In this document: positions 27,277 to 35,143 of the stretch, piece after piece
Numbering within the stretch: the stretch's first letter is position 1
Layout: every line of letters begins with the position of its first letter
Source of the DNA: Archaeoglobus sp. JdFR-24
GTDB lineage: Archaea > Halobacteriota > Archaeoglobi > Archaeoglobales > Archaeoglobaceae
Assembly: GCA_002011215.1 (NCBI GenBank)
Contig: MTML01000040.1
Span: forward strand, 1 to 64,000
Length of the DNA: 64,000 nucleotides
Direction: 5' to 3'
Position numbers and translations under genes: made by a program
Notes under the pieces: generated by a model
What the model was told of the DNA's origin: nothing
Seen by the model: only the letters and a program-made list of their open reading frames with translations
Database searches by the model: none

Positions 27277-28719
27277 GTGGAGGTAGCAAAAAGAGTCGCA
27301 AAAAACACCCTGTACAAGACAGCAACATTGGTAGTTGGCAATATATCCGGTTTATTTCTGGCAATAGCGCTCGCCCGGATACTTAAGCCAGAACAGTTCG
27401 GAATTTATAGTCTGGCTTTGTCTATCTGCATGCTGGCAATCGCTCTTGCAAATCTTGGTGTAGATGGAGCTGTCGTGAGGTATACTGCATTTCACATTGG
27501 CAAAGATAATCTGAAAAAAGTTAGAGGACACTTCAGATATTTTCTCAGGGTTAAACTCATTTTATCGTTGGCGGTATCTGTAGTTTTGGTTGTGCTATCT
27601 GGACATCTTGCATCCTTTTTCGGTGATGAAAGGCTTACCCTACTACTCGTTTTTGCGGGTTTTGTAGTATTTTCTGCATCGCTCACCAATTTTTTCAAAG
27701 CGTTTTTCAGGGGTTTGCAGGATTTTAAATATAATTTTGTAGGGCAAACGATCTATGAATTCTCGAGATGGCTCTTTGTTTTACCTCTTGCGTATGTGTT
27801 TCTTTCTGTTGGGGCATTATTCGGATACATTCTTGCGTATGTAATTTCTTTCATGGTTCTTTTAGTTATACTGGTTAGAAAATATGGTGATTTTGTTTTC
27901 GGAAAAGCTGAGAAGGCTGATGAAAAAGTTGTGACTTTTATGGGGTTCATGACTATCGCTAGGATTTCTGGAATAATCTATGTATATGTTGATAGTATAA
28001 TGATAGGATATTTATTAACGACGACGGATGTTGGGTATTACAGGGCAGCATATACGATTGTTTTTGCCATCGTTGGACTTTTGACAATGGCGGATGTTTT
28101 ACTACCTGTGTTTACCCAGCTCGATGGGAGGGATTTGAAAAATGCAATAAACAGGATTGCAAAATATACTTCGGCAATAGCGTTTCCAGCAGCTTTTGGA
28201 TTGGCTTATCTTTCTCCGGGCGTGATTAAGGTTGTATATGGCGCGGAATATCTGTCTGCTTCACTACCACTGTCGATACTTTCTCTCGTCCTAATTCCAG
28301 CATCTTTTAACTATTTGCTTACCATTTTCAACGCTAAGGAAAGGCCTGAATATTCTGCATATATTATCAGTGTCAGCATGTTGCTAAATGTTGTGTTGAA
28401 TTATGTCCTGATAAAACTGGTGGGTATAAGTGGTGCGGCACTCGCGACTTCTATCTCAAGGGCATTTACGATAATGTTTGCAGTGTATTTGTTATACCGA
28501 GTATTTGATCTGAAGGTTCCGGCTAAGGTGTATTTTAAACCCATGGTGTGCTCGCTTCTTATGTTATTTTTACTGACGCTGTTACCAATACCAGGATCCT
28601 TGGTTACAAGCATTCTGGAGATAGCTATAGCAGTTCTCTTTTATTTTACTATACTTTTTGCTGTAAAGGGACTGAGTATGGAAGATATTAGATATTTAAT
28701 TAATTTATTTAAATCGTGA
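27277..28719 (+). CDS. Oligosaccharide flippase family protein (Wzx-like)
   Basis: A 480-residue polytopic membrane protein of the polysaccharide exporter / MATE-like superfamily with about 12-14 hydrophobic segments. It begins AKNTLYKTATLVVGNISG and has the conserved ARILKPEQFGIYSLALSI loop. Such proteins flip lipid-linked oligosaccharides across the membrane. It starts at a GTG near aaggag and ggagg, so the exact start is uncertain. First gene of the island that ends with AglB, so it probably flips the dolichol-linked glycan precursor. Confidence 0.85.
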   Translation: MEVAKRVAKNTLYKTATLVVGNISGLFLAIALARILKPEQFGIYSLALSICMLAIALANLGVDGAVVRYTAFHIGKDNLKKVRGHFRYFLRVKLILSLAVSVVLVVLSGHLASFFGDERLTLLLVFAGFVVFSASLTNFFKAFFRGLQDFKYNFVGQTIYEFSRWLFVLPLAYVFLSVGALFGYILAYVISFMVLLVILVRKYGDFVFGKAEKADEKVVTFMGFMTIARISGIIYVYVDSIMIGYLLTTTDVGYYRAAYTIVFAIVGLLTMADVLLPVFTQLDGRDLKNAINRIAKYTSAIAFPAAFGLAYLSPGVIKVVYGAEYLSASLPLSILSLVLIPASFNYLLTIFNAKERPEYSAYIISVSMLLNVVLNYVLIKLVGISGAALATSISRAFTIMFAVYLLYRVFDLKVPAKVYFKPMVCSLLMLFLLTLLPIPGSLVTSILEIAIAVLFYFTILFAVKGLSMEDIRYLINLFKS

Positions 28720-28754
28720 GTTTAAAATAATGTGGATATATATATGTTGGCATA

Positions 28755-30308
28755 TTATATCTTGCCCAATCCCTTAAGATTTTTAATTTTCTTCTTAATT
28801 TTTATTCTCTCTCTGTCTGTTTTATAACTTTCATGCGGTTTATACCCGGGTTTTAAAGCAGTGGTTATTACTTTTCCGTCCATATATTCGGGTATTTTGC
28901 ATCTGAGAATATATAGAATCGTGGGGGCGATATCATAGAGGCGAGTATCAATAACTGCATTATCACTTTTAAAAGCCATACCATATCCGATGAAAATACC
29001 ATCGTAATCATGACCCCACAGGTCATTTTTTTCCACTATGTCGGTTCCAAAGCTTGCGGAGGGGTAATATCCATCTTTTAGCTTAAATATTATATCTGGT
29101 GCATTCTTGACATATTCTCCAGAATATATGTCCTCTCTTTTTCCTACCCATTCAAAAACAGAATTTTTTGTCTCAGGATCAATAATTCTCTCTAACTTTG
29201 AAATGAGTTCTTCCCTGAATTTCTCGTAGTTATCCACTCTATTTTTATTTATTCTCACACCCATTTCAAATCCTGAGAGAGTGTAAGCATCTGAATTTGT
29301 AACATCCACTTTATATTCCGTAGATTTCAGTAATTCTCTTCTCAAATTTACTGGAACTATTTTTCTGATGATGTTTATAACCACTTGGGGTAGGATATTC
29401 ATTACTGTTTCCTGTGTGATCCCAATGGATCCCATAAAATTTCTGAAAGTGGAAATAAGCGAGTATATTATGGATTCTTTCCTCCCAATTTCTTTTGTTA
29501 TTGTGAGGTCTTTTCCACCTTTTGTACGTTTTAACAAACCATGAACAAAAAGAAACTGATTGATATTCACCTGCTTTCGATAGTCACTAAATCCATGATC
29601 TGAAATTATTATAACGTTTTCAGGCTTCAGAGCCTTAAGCAATTTGTCTATTTCTTTATCAAGCTCAATGTAGGTCTTGAATATCTTATCTTTTTTGTTC
29701 CACAATTTGTGCTGTACTATATCTGTTGCCTGAAAAACTATGCATCCCACATCGAAATTCCAATCCTTGGCGATTTTGATCAGAGACTCTGTTCTTTTAC
29801 GTTCTATTTTAATCAGTTTGTCGATATATGTATCACCGAAACTTAATGATTTGATTAGTTCTCTCGATGGGTAGATAATATAACTCTCTTTTTTGAGCAT
29901 ATCTTCAATTTCGCGAGGATAGGCGAAACGTTCGCCATGTGGAGTAAGCATCCCAGTTATGATTACGCCATTAATCTTTTTTGGAGGATACGTTACGGGT
30001 ACATTTACAATAATGCAGCTGAATCCGGAATCTCCGATTATTTCCCAAAAAGCAGGCTTTTTGATATCTTTAAAGCTGTATATTTTCCCCAATCCATCAA
30101 AAAAGTGATAAACTCCATGTTTACCGGGATTGCAACCGGTCATAAAGGATGGCCATGCTGGTGAGGTGACTGGAGGGATCGTGGATTTACAAATACCATA
30201 GACACCGTTTTCTATCAGCTTTGAGATGGTCGGGAGTTTTTGTTTCCGAATCAATGTTTTTATTATTTTGAAGGTGGCACCGTCAAGTCCGATTATCAAC
30301 AGCTTCAT
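28755..30308 (-). CDS. Alkaline-phosphatase-superfamily protein (phosphodiesterase/nucleotide pyrophosphatase type)
   Basis: A 517-residue protein with the metal-binding set of type I phosphodiesterases: LLIIGLDGATF at the start, the nucleophile threonine in PPVTSPAWPSFMTGCNPGKHG, IIISDHGFSDYRKQVNINQF, and WGHDYDGIFIGYG. No signal peptide or membrane segment is evident. Start at ATG 30308, behind gtgggga; a GTG 12 bases earlier lies within that site. Members of this family recur beside archaeal glycosyltransferases; the substrate (nucleotide sugar, lipid-linked glycan phosphate or other) is unknown. Confidence 0.85.
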   Translation of the reverse strand: MKLLIIGLDGATFKIIKTLIRKQKLPTISKLIENGVYGICKSTIPPVTSPAWPSFMTGCNPGKHGVYHFFDGLGKIYSFKDIKKPAFWEIIGDSGFSCIIVNVPVTYPPKKINGVIITGMLTPHGERFAYPREIEDMLKKESYIIYPSRELIKSLSFGDTYIDKLIKIERKRTESLIKIAKDWNFDVGCIVFQATDIVQHKLWNKKDKIFKTYIELDKEIDKLLKALKPENVIIISDHGFSDYRKQVNINQFLFVHGLLKRTKGGKDLTITKEIGRKESIIYSLISTFRNFMGSIGITQETVMNILPQVVINIIRKIVPVNLRRELLKSTEYKVDVTNSDAYTLSGFEMGVRINKNRVDNYEKFREELISKLERIIDPETKNSVFEWVGKREDIYSGEYVKNAPDIIFKLKDGYYPSASFGTDIVEKNDLWGHDYDGIFIGYGMAFKSDNAVIDTRLYDIAPTILYILRCKIPEYMDGKVITTALKPGYKPHESYKTDRERIKIKKKIKNLKGLGKI

Positions 30309-30660
30309 ATATATCCCCACTTAATTTTGGGCATTTCAGTTGTTCAATTAAATATTTTATGGTTTCCATCCCCTATATATTGGTCTGAATAAGTATTAGA
30401 TGTCTTTTAAAGACTTACAGTTGAAAAAATTCTGTATAGTATTTAGATCTCCCCTTTTTGTTGCTGCGTTCTGAAACTGAGTGATTTATTTAGCTTAAGC
30501 GCATTTTTGAATAATTTGTTTATGCTTTACGACATGTTCATTGTGGTGGAGAAATGAAAAGATGCTGATAAGTCTTCAAAAAATTTTCTGAAAATTAGAA
30601 ATAGCATAATCTGGAATGGTAATTAGAACCAAATTTGTGCAAGAATTTTATTTGAGTAAT
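30309..30660. other. Intergenic region, about 350 bases, no gene seen
   Basis: AT-rich spacer between two minus-strand genes. It probably holds the promoter of the 28755-30308 gene. A good ribosome site followed by ATG and only four codons (MKRC, stop) lies near 30545-30565 on the plus strand and may be a remnant of a gene start. Confidence 0.5.
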
Positions 30661-31518
30661 TTATATACTACTCTTAAATAATTTCCTGATTCCATAATTA
30701 AGGATCATAGTTATTTCTCTAGATGGTATGGCGTATATGTATTTAAATAGTAGATGCTCTACCATCGGAAGACGTAACCCCCATTTTCTCACAAAATACA
30801 GGTAAGATCTCCTGAGCTCGTGGTAATCTCTCCTCACTTTAAGATAGCTTGGGTTCTCCTTCCAGGTTGTTTGGTCATGTATTAACTTGCTTTCAAAGCT
30901 CACGCACTGCTTCAACTCATTGTTATTGAAATAGATCTGGAGGGATTTATCGAGGTCTTCTAAACCTATTTTGTAATTTGGATCCCATCTGAAAAACTTC
31001 TTAAGCTGTTTTCTGAAAAGCATGGCACCACCAGGTAAACCATCTACAATTTTAATTCCGCCATTCTGGAGAGGAATTTTCGAGGTTTTCAGTATATTGT
31101 CGGTTATATCGATTAATATGCCCGAGGTTGACTGTAATCTATCTTCCGGGTTGAAAAGCGGAAAAGATATCGCACCCAGCTTTTTATGTTTGGTAAACAG
31201 CTTGAGTGCTATAGGTATTGTATCTTCCTGAATGTACATATCATCGTCAATCGTGAAGATGTATTTTGTATCCGTTTTGAAAACTAATTTACCTCTTGCA
31301 GCTGGGCAACCCAGATTGACCTGACAGTACCAGATTTTAAACTCTGGTTTTCTTTCTAATTTTTTAAAATACCTGGCTATCTCACTGTTCATATATCCAT
31401 TATTCCATATGTAGACTTGATATGGAATTGGTGTATATTTTTCAATATATGATATTGTTTTCTTCAGTTTTTTCAACTTATTGTAGTGAAGTATACAGTA
31501 GGTCAGTTCTACTCTCAT
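30661..31518 (-). CDS. Glycosyltransferase family 2 protein
   Basis: A 285-residue GT-A type glycosyltransferase. It starts VELTYCILHYNKLKK, and the nucleotide-sugar/metal site is the acidic cluster FTIDDDMYIQED near residue 95, with GLPGGAMLFRKQL and GLEDLDKSLQIYF further on. No transmembrane segment is seen, so it is likely a cytoplasmic or peripheral enzyme adding a sugar to the lipid-linked glycan. Start at ATG 31518 behind ggtgga; a GTG 12 bases upstream is the start of that site. Confidence 0.85.
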   Translation of the reverse strand: MRVELTYCILHYNKLKKLKKTISYIEKYTPIPYQVYIWNNGYMNSEIARYFKKLERKPEFKIWYCQVNLGCPAARGKLVFKTDTKYIFTIDDDMYIQEDTIPIALKLFTKHKKLGAISFPLFNPEDRLQSTSGILIDITDNILKTSKIPLQNGGIKIVDGLPGGAMLFRKQLKKFFRWDPNYKIGLEDLDKSLQIYFNNNELKQCVSFESKLIHDQTTWKENPSYLKVRRDYHELRRSYLYFVRKWGLRLPMVEHLLFKYIYAIPSREITMILNYGIRKLFKSSI

Positions 31519-31581
31519 CGTCAATTCCACCGTTCTACACTATTTTTTCAATCAGTTATAATTTACTGCAATTACTCTTTC

Positions 31582-32508
31582 TTATGTCTTGGGCAATCTT
31601 GAGTAATAGTTATATATTCTCTTAAATACCTCGAGTTGATTTTCGGCTAACAACTGCGGAGTCGTGGAAGCGATTATTCCCTGATGTGAATCATGAATGT
31701 GTACCCATTTTGACCTCCTTTCCCTTTTCATGCCGTGGTCACTTACCAGCAATACATCTTGGGGGTTAATATAATCGACGAGTTCCCTTGTACTCTCATC
31801 AATCACGTTATACATCTTTTTGATCTCGCCCCATTCCTCCTCGACATGCATAAATCTATCCGGTAAAATGAACACAATGAATGCAAAATTGAATTCAAAC
31901 TGGTCGTACAACCATTTTATAGCTTCTATCTCTCTGAAATGCTGTTCAAACAACTCTCTTTTATATTTTTCAGTATCTTTCCCTCGTTTTGGTTCTCCAT
32001 GATACATTCGTTTGATTCTGTTTTCGATCTTTCTGGGATATACTCCGTATGAGTCTGGGTAGGGAATGCCGGAAACCCATACACCAAATATTGGCTTTGG
32101 TGGATGAGTCACTGGAACAGACCATGCGAGCGAATTGGGTATCTTCTCCCATACCCGCGGAAATTTTACATCGGTTGACAGAGGAGGCTTTTTGTAAAAA
32201 AGTTTACTCATCACCCAAGGTTTTACAGCCTTACCGAACATGTTTGGCGGTATCATCCAGTCTATCTTTGAAAATGCTCTGAACAACCTCTCATTTTCCA
32301 GCTTTCCGGCGATTGAAAGGATTTTATGCTCAAAAAAAGATTTTCCCGTGGTTATTGTTGTCCAGGCTGCTCCGGAATCCACTTCTCTTTTTTGCCAGAA
32401 TTTTTCGGGAAGCAGTACTTTTCTGTGGAGTTTGCTGTAAAACTCGGGTTTGATCTCTTCCAGATGACTGAATGTCGCGCCATCCCATCCTATCACAAGC
32501 AATTTCAT
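31582..32508 (-). CDS. Short alkaline-phosphatase-superfamily protein
   Basis: A 308-residue relative of the protein at 28755-30308, with LLVIGWDGATFSHLEE, a threonine in SGAAWTTITTGKSFFEH in place of the usual SPAWPSFMTG, LLVSDHGMKRERRSKWVHIHDSHQGI. The metal ligands D, T, D-H and H seem to be kept, but the protein is about 200 residues shorter than its neighbour and lacks the insert found there. Start at ATG 32508 behind aggggac. Context implies a role in glycan assembly; substrate unknown. Confidence 0.8.
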   Translation of the reverse strand: MKLLVIGWDGATFSHLEEIKPEFYSKLHRKVLLPEKFWQKREVDSGAAWTTITTGKSFFEHKILSIAGKLENERLFRAFSKIDWMIPPNMFGKAVKPWVMSKLFYKKPPLSTDVKFPRVWEKIPNSLAWSVPVTHPPKPIFGVWVSGIPYPDSYGVYPRKIENRIKRMYHGEPKRGKDTEKYKRELFEQHFREIEAIKWLYDQFEFNFAFIVFILPDRFMHVEEEWGEIKKMYNVIDESTRELVDYINPQDVLLVSDHGMKRERRSKWVHIHDSHQGIIASTTPQLLAENQLEVFKRIYNYYSRLPKT

Positions 32509-32910
32509 ATCTTCAGTCCCCTCTCGATTTGCCATCCCTTTTTCATCATGGAATTTTAGGGATATTTCAGTACTGAATAATCTTTGCAATGCTTACTCCT
32601 CTATTCCGGGTTCTATAAACTTTTTTGATTTTGGAGAAAATATTCTGTCCCATGTTTTTTAGTCTGGCCAGACCATGGATTACTACTGCCTCAATCTGTT
32701 TTCTATCTCAATAAAATATATAATGACTTTGCTGAATCCCGTTAAATCACATCTCAGCCAGTTTGCAAAACCCTCTTTTATCCTGAATCAGGAGATTTTA
32801 AGAAAAAACATCTATGGCTGCGAACGTATGGGATGCAGCATCAGATTCTTGACGGGTATTCCCTGTTTCTTGATACCTGTATTCACATTTTTTGACATGT
32901 GTTCTCACCA
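32509..32910. other. Intergenic region, about 400 bases, no gene seen
   Basis: Spacer between two minus-strand glycan genes. It contains the sequence at about 32744-32777 (aaatcacatctcagccag followed by tttgcaaaaccctctttt) that closely matches the two sides of the IS110-type insertion at 53.7-54.8 kb. Otherwise nothing is recognised. Confidence 0.5.
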
Positions 32911-33945
32911 TCAGTCGAGAATTGATTTTAAGGCATAAGCATATTTCAAAGTTACATTTTTGCAATTGTATTTTTTAAGTATCTTATAGAGTTTCCTGTT
33001 GTCGACGTCCGGCATGCTGGCAGCATACTCAATTTTCCGGGCAATGTCTTCCGGATTGAGTGATGTACCAATGCAGTACTCTTCAAATTCGAAATCCACA
33101 TCAGCCATTATCTTTTCAGGCACAACAACCTTCAGACCTGTAGCCAGATACTCATAAATTTTAAGCTGTCTTGAGATCTCGCAAAGAGATATTCCAACAT
33201 CACAGAGCTTTAAAAACCCAGCAACTAGATCATTCGGCTGATAACCCAGGAAAAATACGTTTTTTAAGTTTTTCATCTTTCTCATCGTTCTCAGTTCATT
33301 TTCCAGCCCTCCTCCACCGATCATAACGAGCTGAAAATCTGGCAAATACTCCATCGCCTCAATAAGTAAATCCAGATTATAGATTTTGGTGAACCCACCA
33401 ACATAAACTGCTATTGGCTTATTTAGGTCGATTCCTAACATATTCAATATTTTTTTGGCTTTTTCAATCGTCTTTTCACCGACATGCAGAAACCTTTCCA
33501 GATCCACGCAGAGATTCACTTTGTAAACATTATCTCTTTCTCTTGAAAACTTTTCATAATCTTCACCCGGTACAACCATTATTGCGTCAGCAATCCCTAT
33601 CGCAATTTTTTCCAGCAGGATGATAACGTACATGATGGGGTAGAGGTAAGTTGGAGTGCTCTCTTTAAGCAATGAGAAGCGATCGACAAAATCGACTAAA
33701 AATGGCTTTTTCTTCAGTAGTTTTGTAATCCCTCCTGCAACCACTCCAAGGTGGGTTGTACCTACAACCACATCAAAATCTGATCTCAAAACATGTGATA
33801 TAACTTTAAAAAACTTTATTCCTGAACATTCGAGTATCTCAACTTTAAAATCGTTTTTTTCCAGCTCCTCGGCAATCAGCTTTCTGCCTATACTGATATT
33901 TCCCTTGGCTGGTTTAAGCCACACCACTTTTACCTTTTTTTTCAC
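32911..33945 (-). CDS. Glycosyltransferase family 4 protein
   Basis: A 344-residue GT-B glycosyltransferase. The C-terminal half shows the nucleotide-sugar domain: AVYVGGFTKIYNLDLLIEAM, FLGYQPNDLVAGFLKLCDVGI, and the E-x7-E-like motif KIYEYLATGLKVVVPE. The N-terminus (VVWLKPAKGNISIGRKLI) is the acceptor domain. The start is GTG 33945. Likely transfers a hexose during assembly of the surface glycan. Minus strand, separate from the neighbouring plus-strand GT2 gene. Confidence 0.87.
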   Translation of the reverse strand: MKKKVKVVWLKPAKGNISIGRKLIAEELEKNDFKVEILECSGIKFFKVISHVLRSDFDVVVGTTHLGVVAGGITKLLKKKPFLVDFVDRFSLLKESTPTYLYPIMYVIILLEKIAIGIADAIMVVPGEDYEKFSRERDNVYKVNLCVDLERFLHVGEKTIEKAKKILNMLGIDLNKPIAVYVGGFTKIYNLDLLIEAMEYLPDFQLVMIGGGGLENELRTMRKMKNLKNVFFLGYQPNDLVAGFLKLCDVGISLCEISRQLKIYEYLATGLKVVVPEKIMADVDFEFEEYCIGTSLNPEDIARKIEYAASMPDVDNRKLYKILKKYNCKNVTLKYAYALKSILD

Positions 33946-34068
33946 CGGAGCTATATATGAATAACATCTAAATAAAAGGTTTGTCGCATTTAAAGGTCTA
34001 TAAAAAAGAGCTGACGCTTAACAATTCAGGGAAGATTTTTATTCTAAATGATTTAGGTTCTTGCCATA

Positions 34069-34977
34069 ATGAAAGTCAGCGTGGTAGTATGCACATATTC
34101 CTCGGCGATGTATGAACATTTTATAGAATGTATCGAAAGTTTACTTAATCAGACGTATGAAGATATTGAGATAATATGTATTGTTGATGGAGATATGGAC
34201 TACTATGAATATATTAGAAGAGAAAAAGGAGAGTTGTTTGATGATAATGTGAAATTACATCTAAATTATAAAAACCTTGGATTACTTGAAAGTCGCAATA
34301 AAGGTGTGGAGATGGCAAACGGAGATGTTGTAGCATTTATAGATGATGATGCAGTTGCTGAGAAAAATTGGATTGAAGAGCTTGTAAAGATGTATAAAAT
34401 GGGTGCCATTGCTGCAGGAGGGAAAATTGTACCATTCTGGGTTGCAAAAAAACCAATTTGGTTGCCTGAGGAGTTTTATTGGATGATTGGAGCGACATAC
34501 CTTGGCTTTCCTGAGAAGGTAACTGAAGTCAGGAATACTTTTGGATCGAACCTGAGCTTTAAAAGAGATATTTTCCTTAGGCTTGGAGGTTTCAACGTAA
34601 AAATGGGAGGGATAAAGGGTAGCAAAATGTTACAGGGGGGTGAGACGGAACTCTGCGAAAGAATGCGAAAAAGATATGGTAAAGGGTTGACGTACAATCC
34701 AGATGCAATAGTCTATCATAAGGTGTTTGAAAAGAGAACAAAATTAAGTTTTCTGATTAAAAGGGCTTTCTGGCAGGGCTATTCAAAGGCTGTAATGGAA
34801 GGTATTGCAGGAGATATTGGAGAGGAGAAAGGTTTTCTCAGATATCTGCTTATCAACAGAACGTTAAGCAGGTTAAATGAGGCTATAAGAGGGTCAGGCG
34901 AAGATTTATCGAAGTTGATTTTTATCTGGATTTTTACTACATGTGTGGGTGCTGGGTATATTTATGCAAAATTTTAG
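34069..34977 (+). CDS. Glycosyltransferase family 2 protein
   Basis: A 302-residue GT2 enzyme: VSVVVCTYSSAMYEHFIECI at the start, the DXD-type site VAFIDDDAVAEKNW near residue 95, and NTFGSNLSFKRDIFLRLGGF as the acceptor-side loop. A C-terminal hydrophobic segment (LIFIWIFTTCVGAGYIYAKF) suggests a membrane anchor. It lies 170 bases upstream of AglB on the same strand and probably adds a sugar to the AglB substrate. Confidence 0.88.
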   Translation: MKVSVVVCTYSSAMYEHFIECIESLLNQTYEDIEIICIVDGDMDYYEYIRREKGELFDDNVKLHLNYKNLGLLESRNKGVEMANGDVVAFIDDDAVAEKNWIEELVKMYKMGAIAAGGKIVPFWVAKKPIWLPEEFYWMIGATYLGFPEKVTEVRNTFGSNLSFKRDIFLRLGGFNVKMGGIKGSKMLQGGETELCERMRKRYGKGLTYNPDAIVYHKVFEKRTKLSFLIKRAFWQGYSKAVMEGIAGDIGEEKGFLRYLLINRTLSRLNEAIRGSGEDLSKLIFIWIFTTCVGAGYIYAKF

Positions 34978-35143
34978 GGTCAATTTAACGCGGAATTCGA
35001 TATTGATATGGTATCAATAAATTCCGGCGAACAAACTTGAATCAAATATTGGCTCACCATCTGATTTCTGATATCTTTTCAAGGTGCTGTATTATTTTTG
35101 GTATCTGAGCACTTTAAAGAAAAACTTTAAATCCACTCAATGA

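Noticed and set aside
30545..30565. Strong ribosome site with a four-codon frame MKRC
   Set aside because: Too short to support; no regulated amino-acid gene follows. At most a remnant of a gene start.
32675..32938. 87-codon plus-strand frame between two glycan genes
   Set aside because: No ribosome site, low-complexity hydrophobic composition, and it runs into the end of the opposite-strand glycosyltransferase gene.
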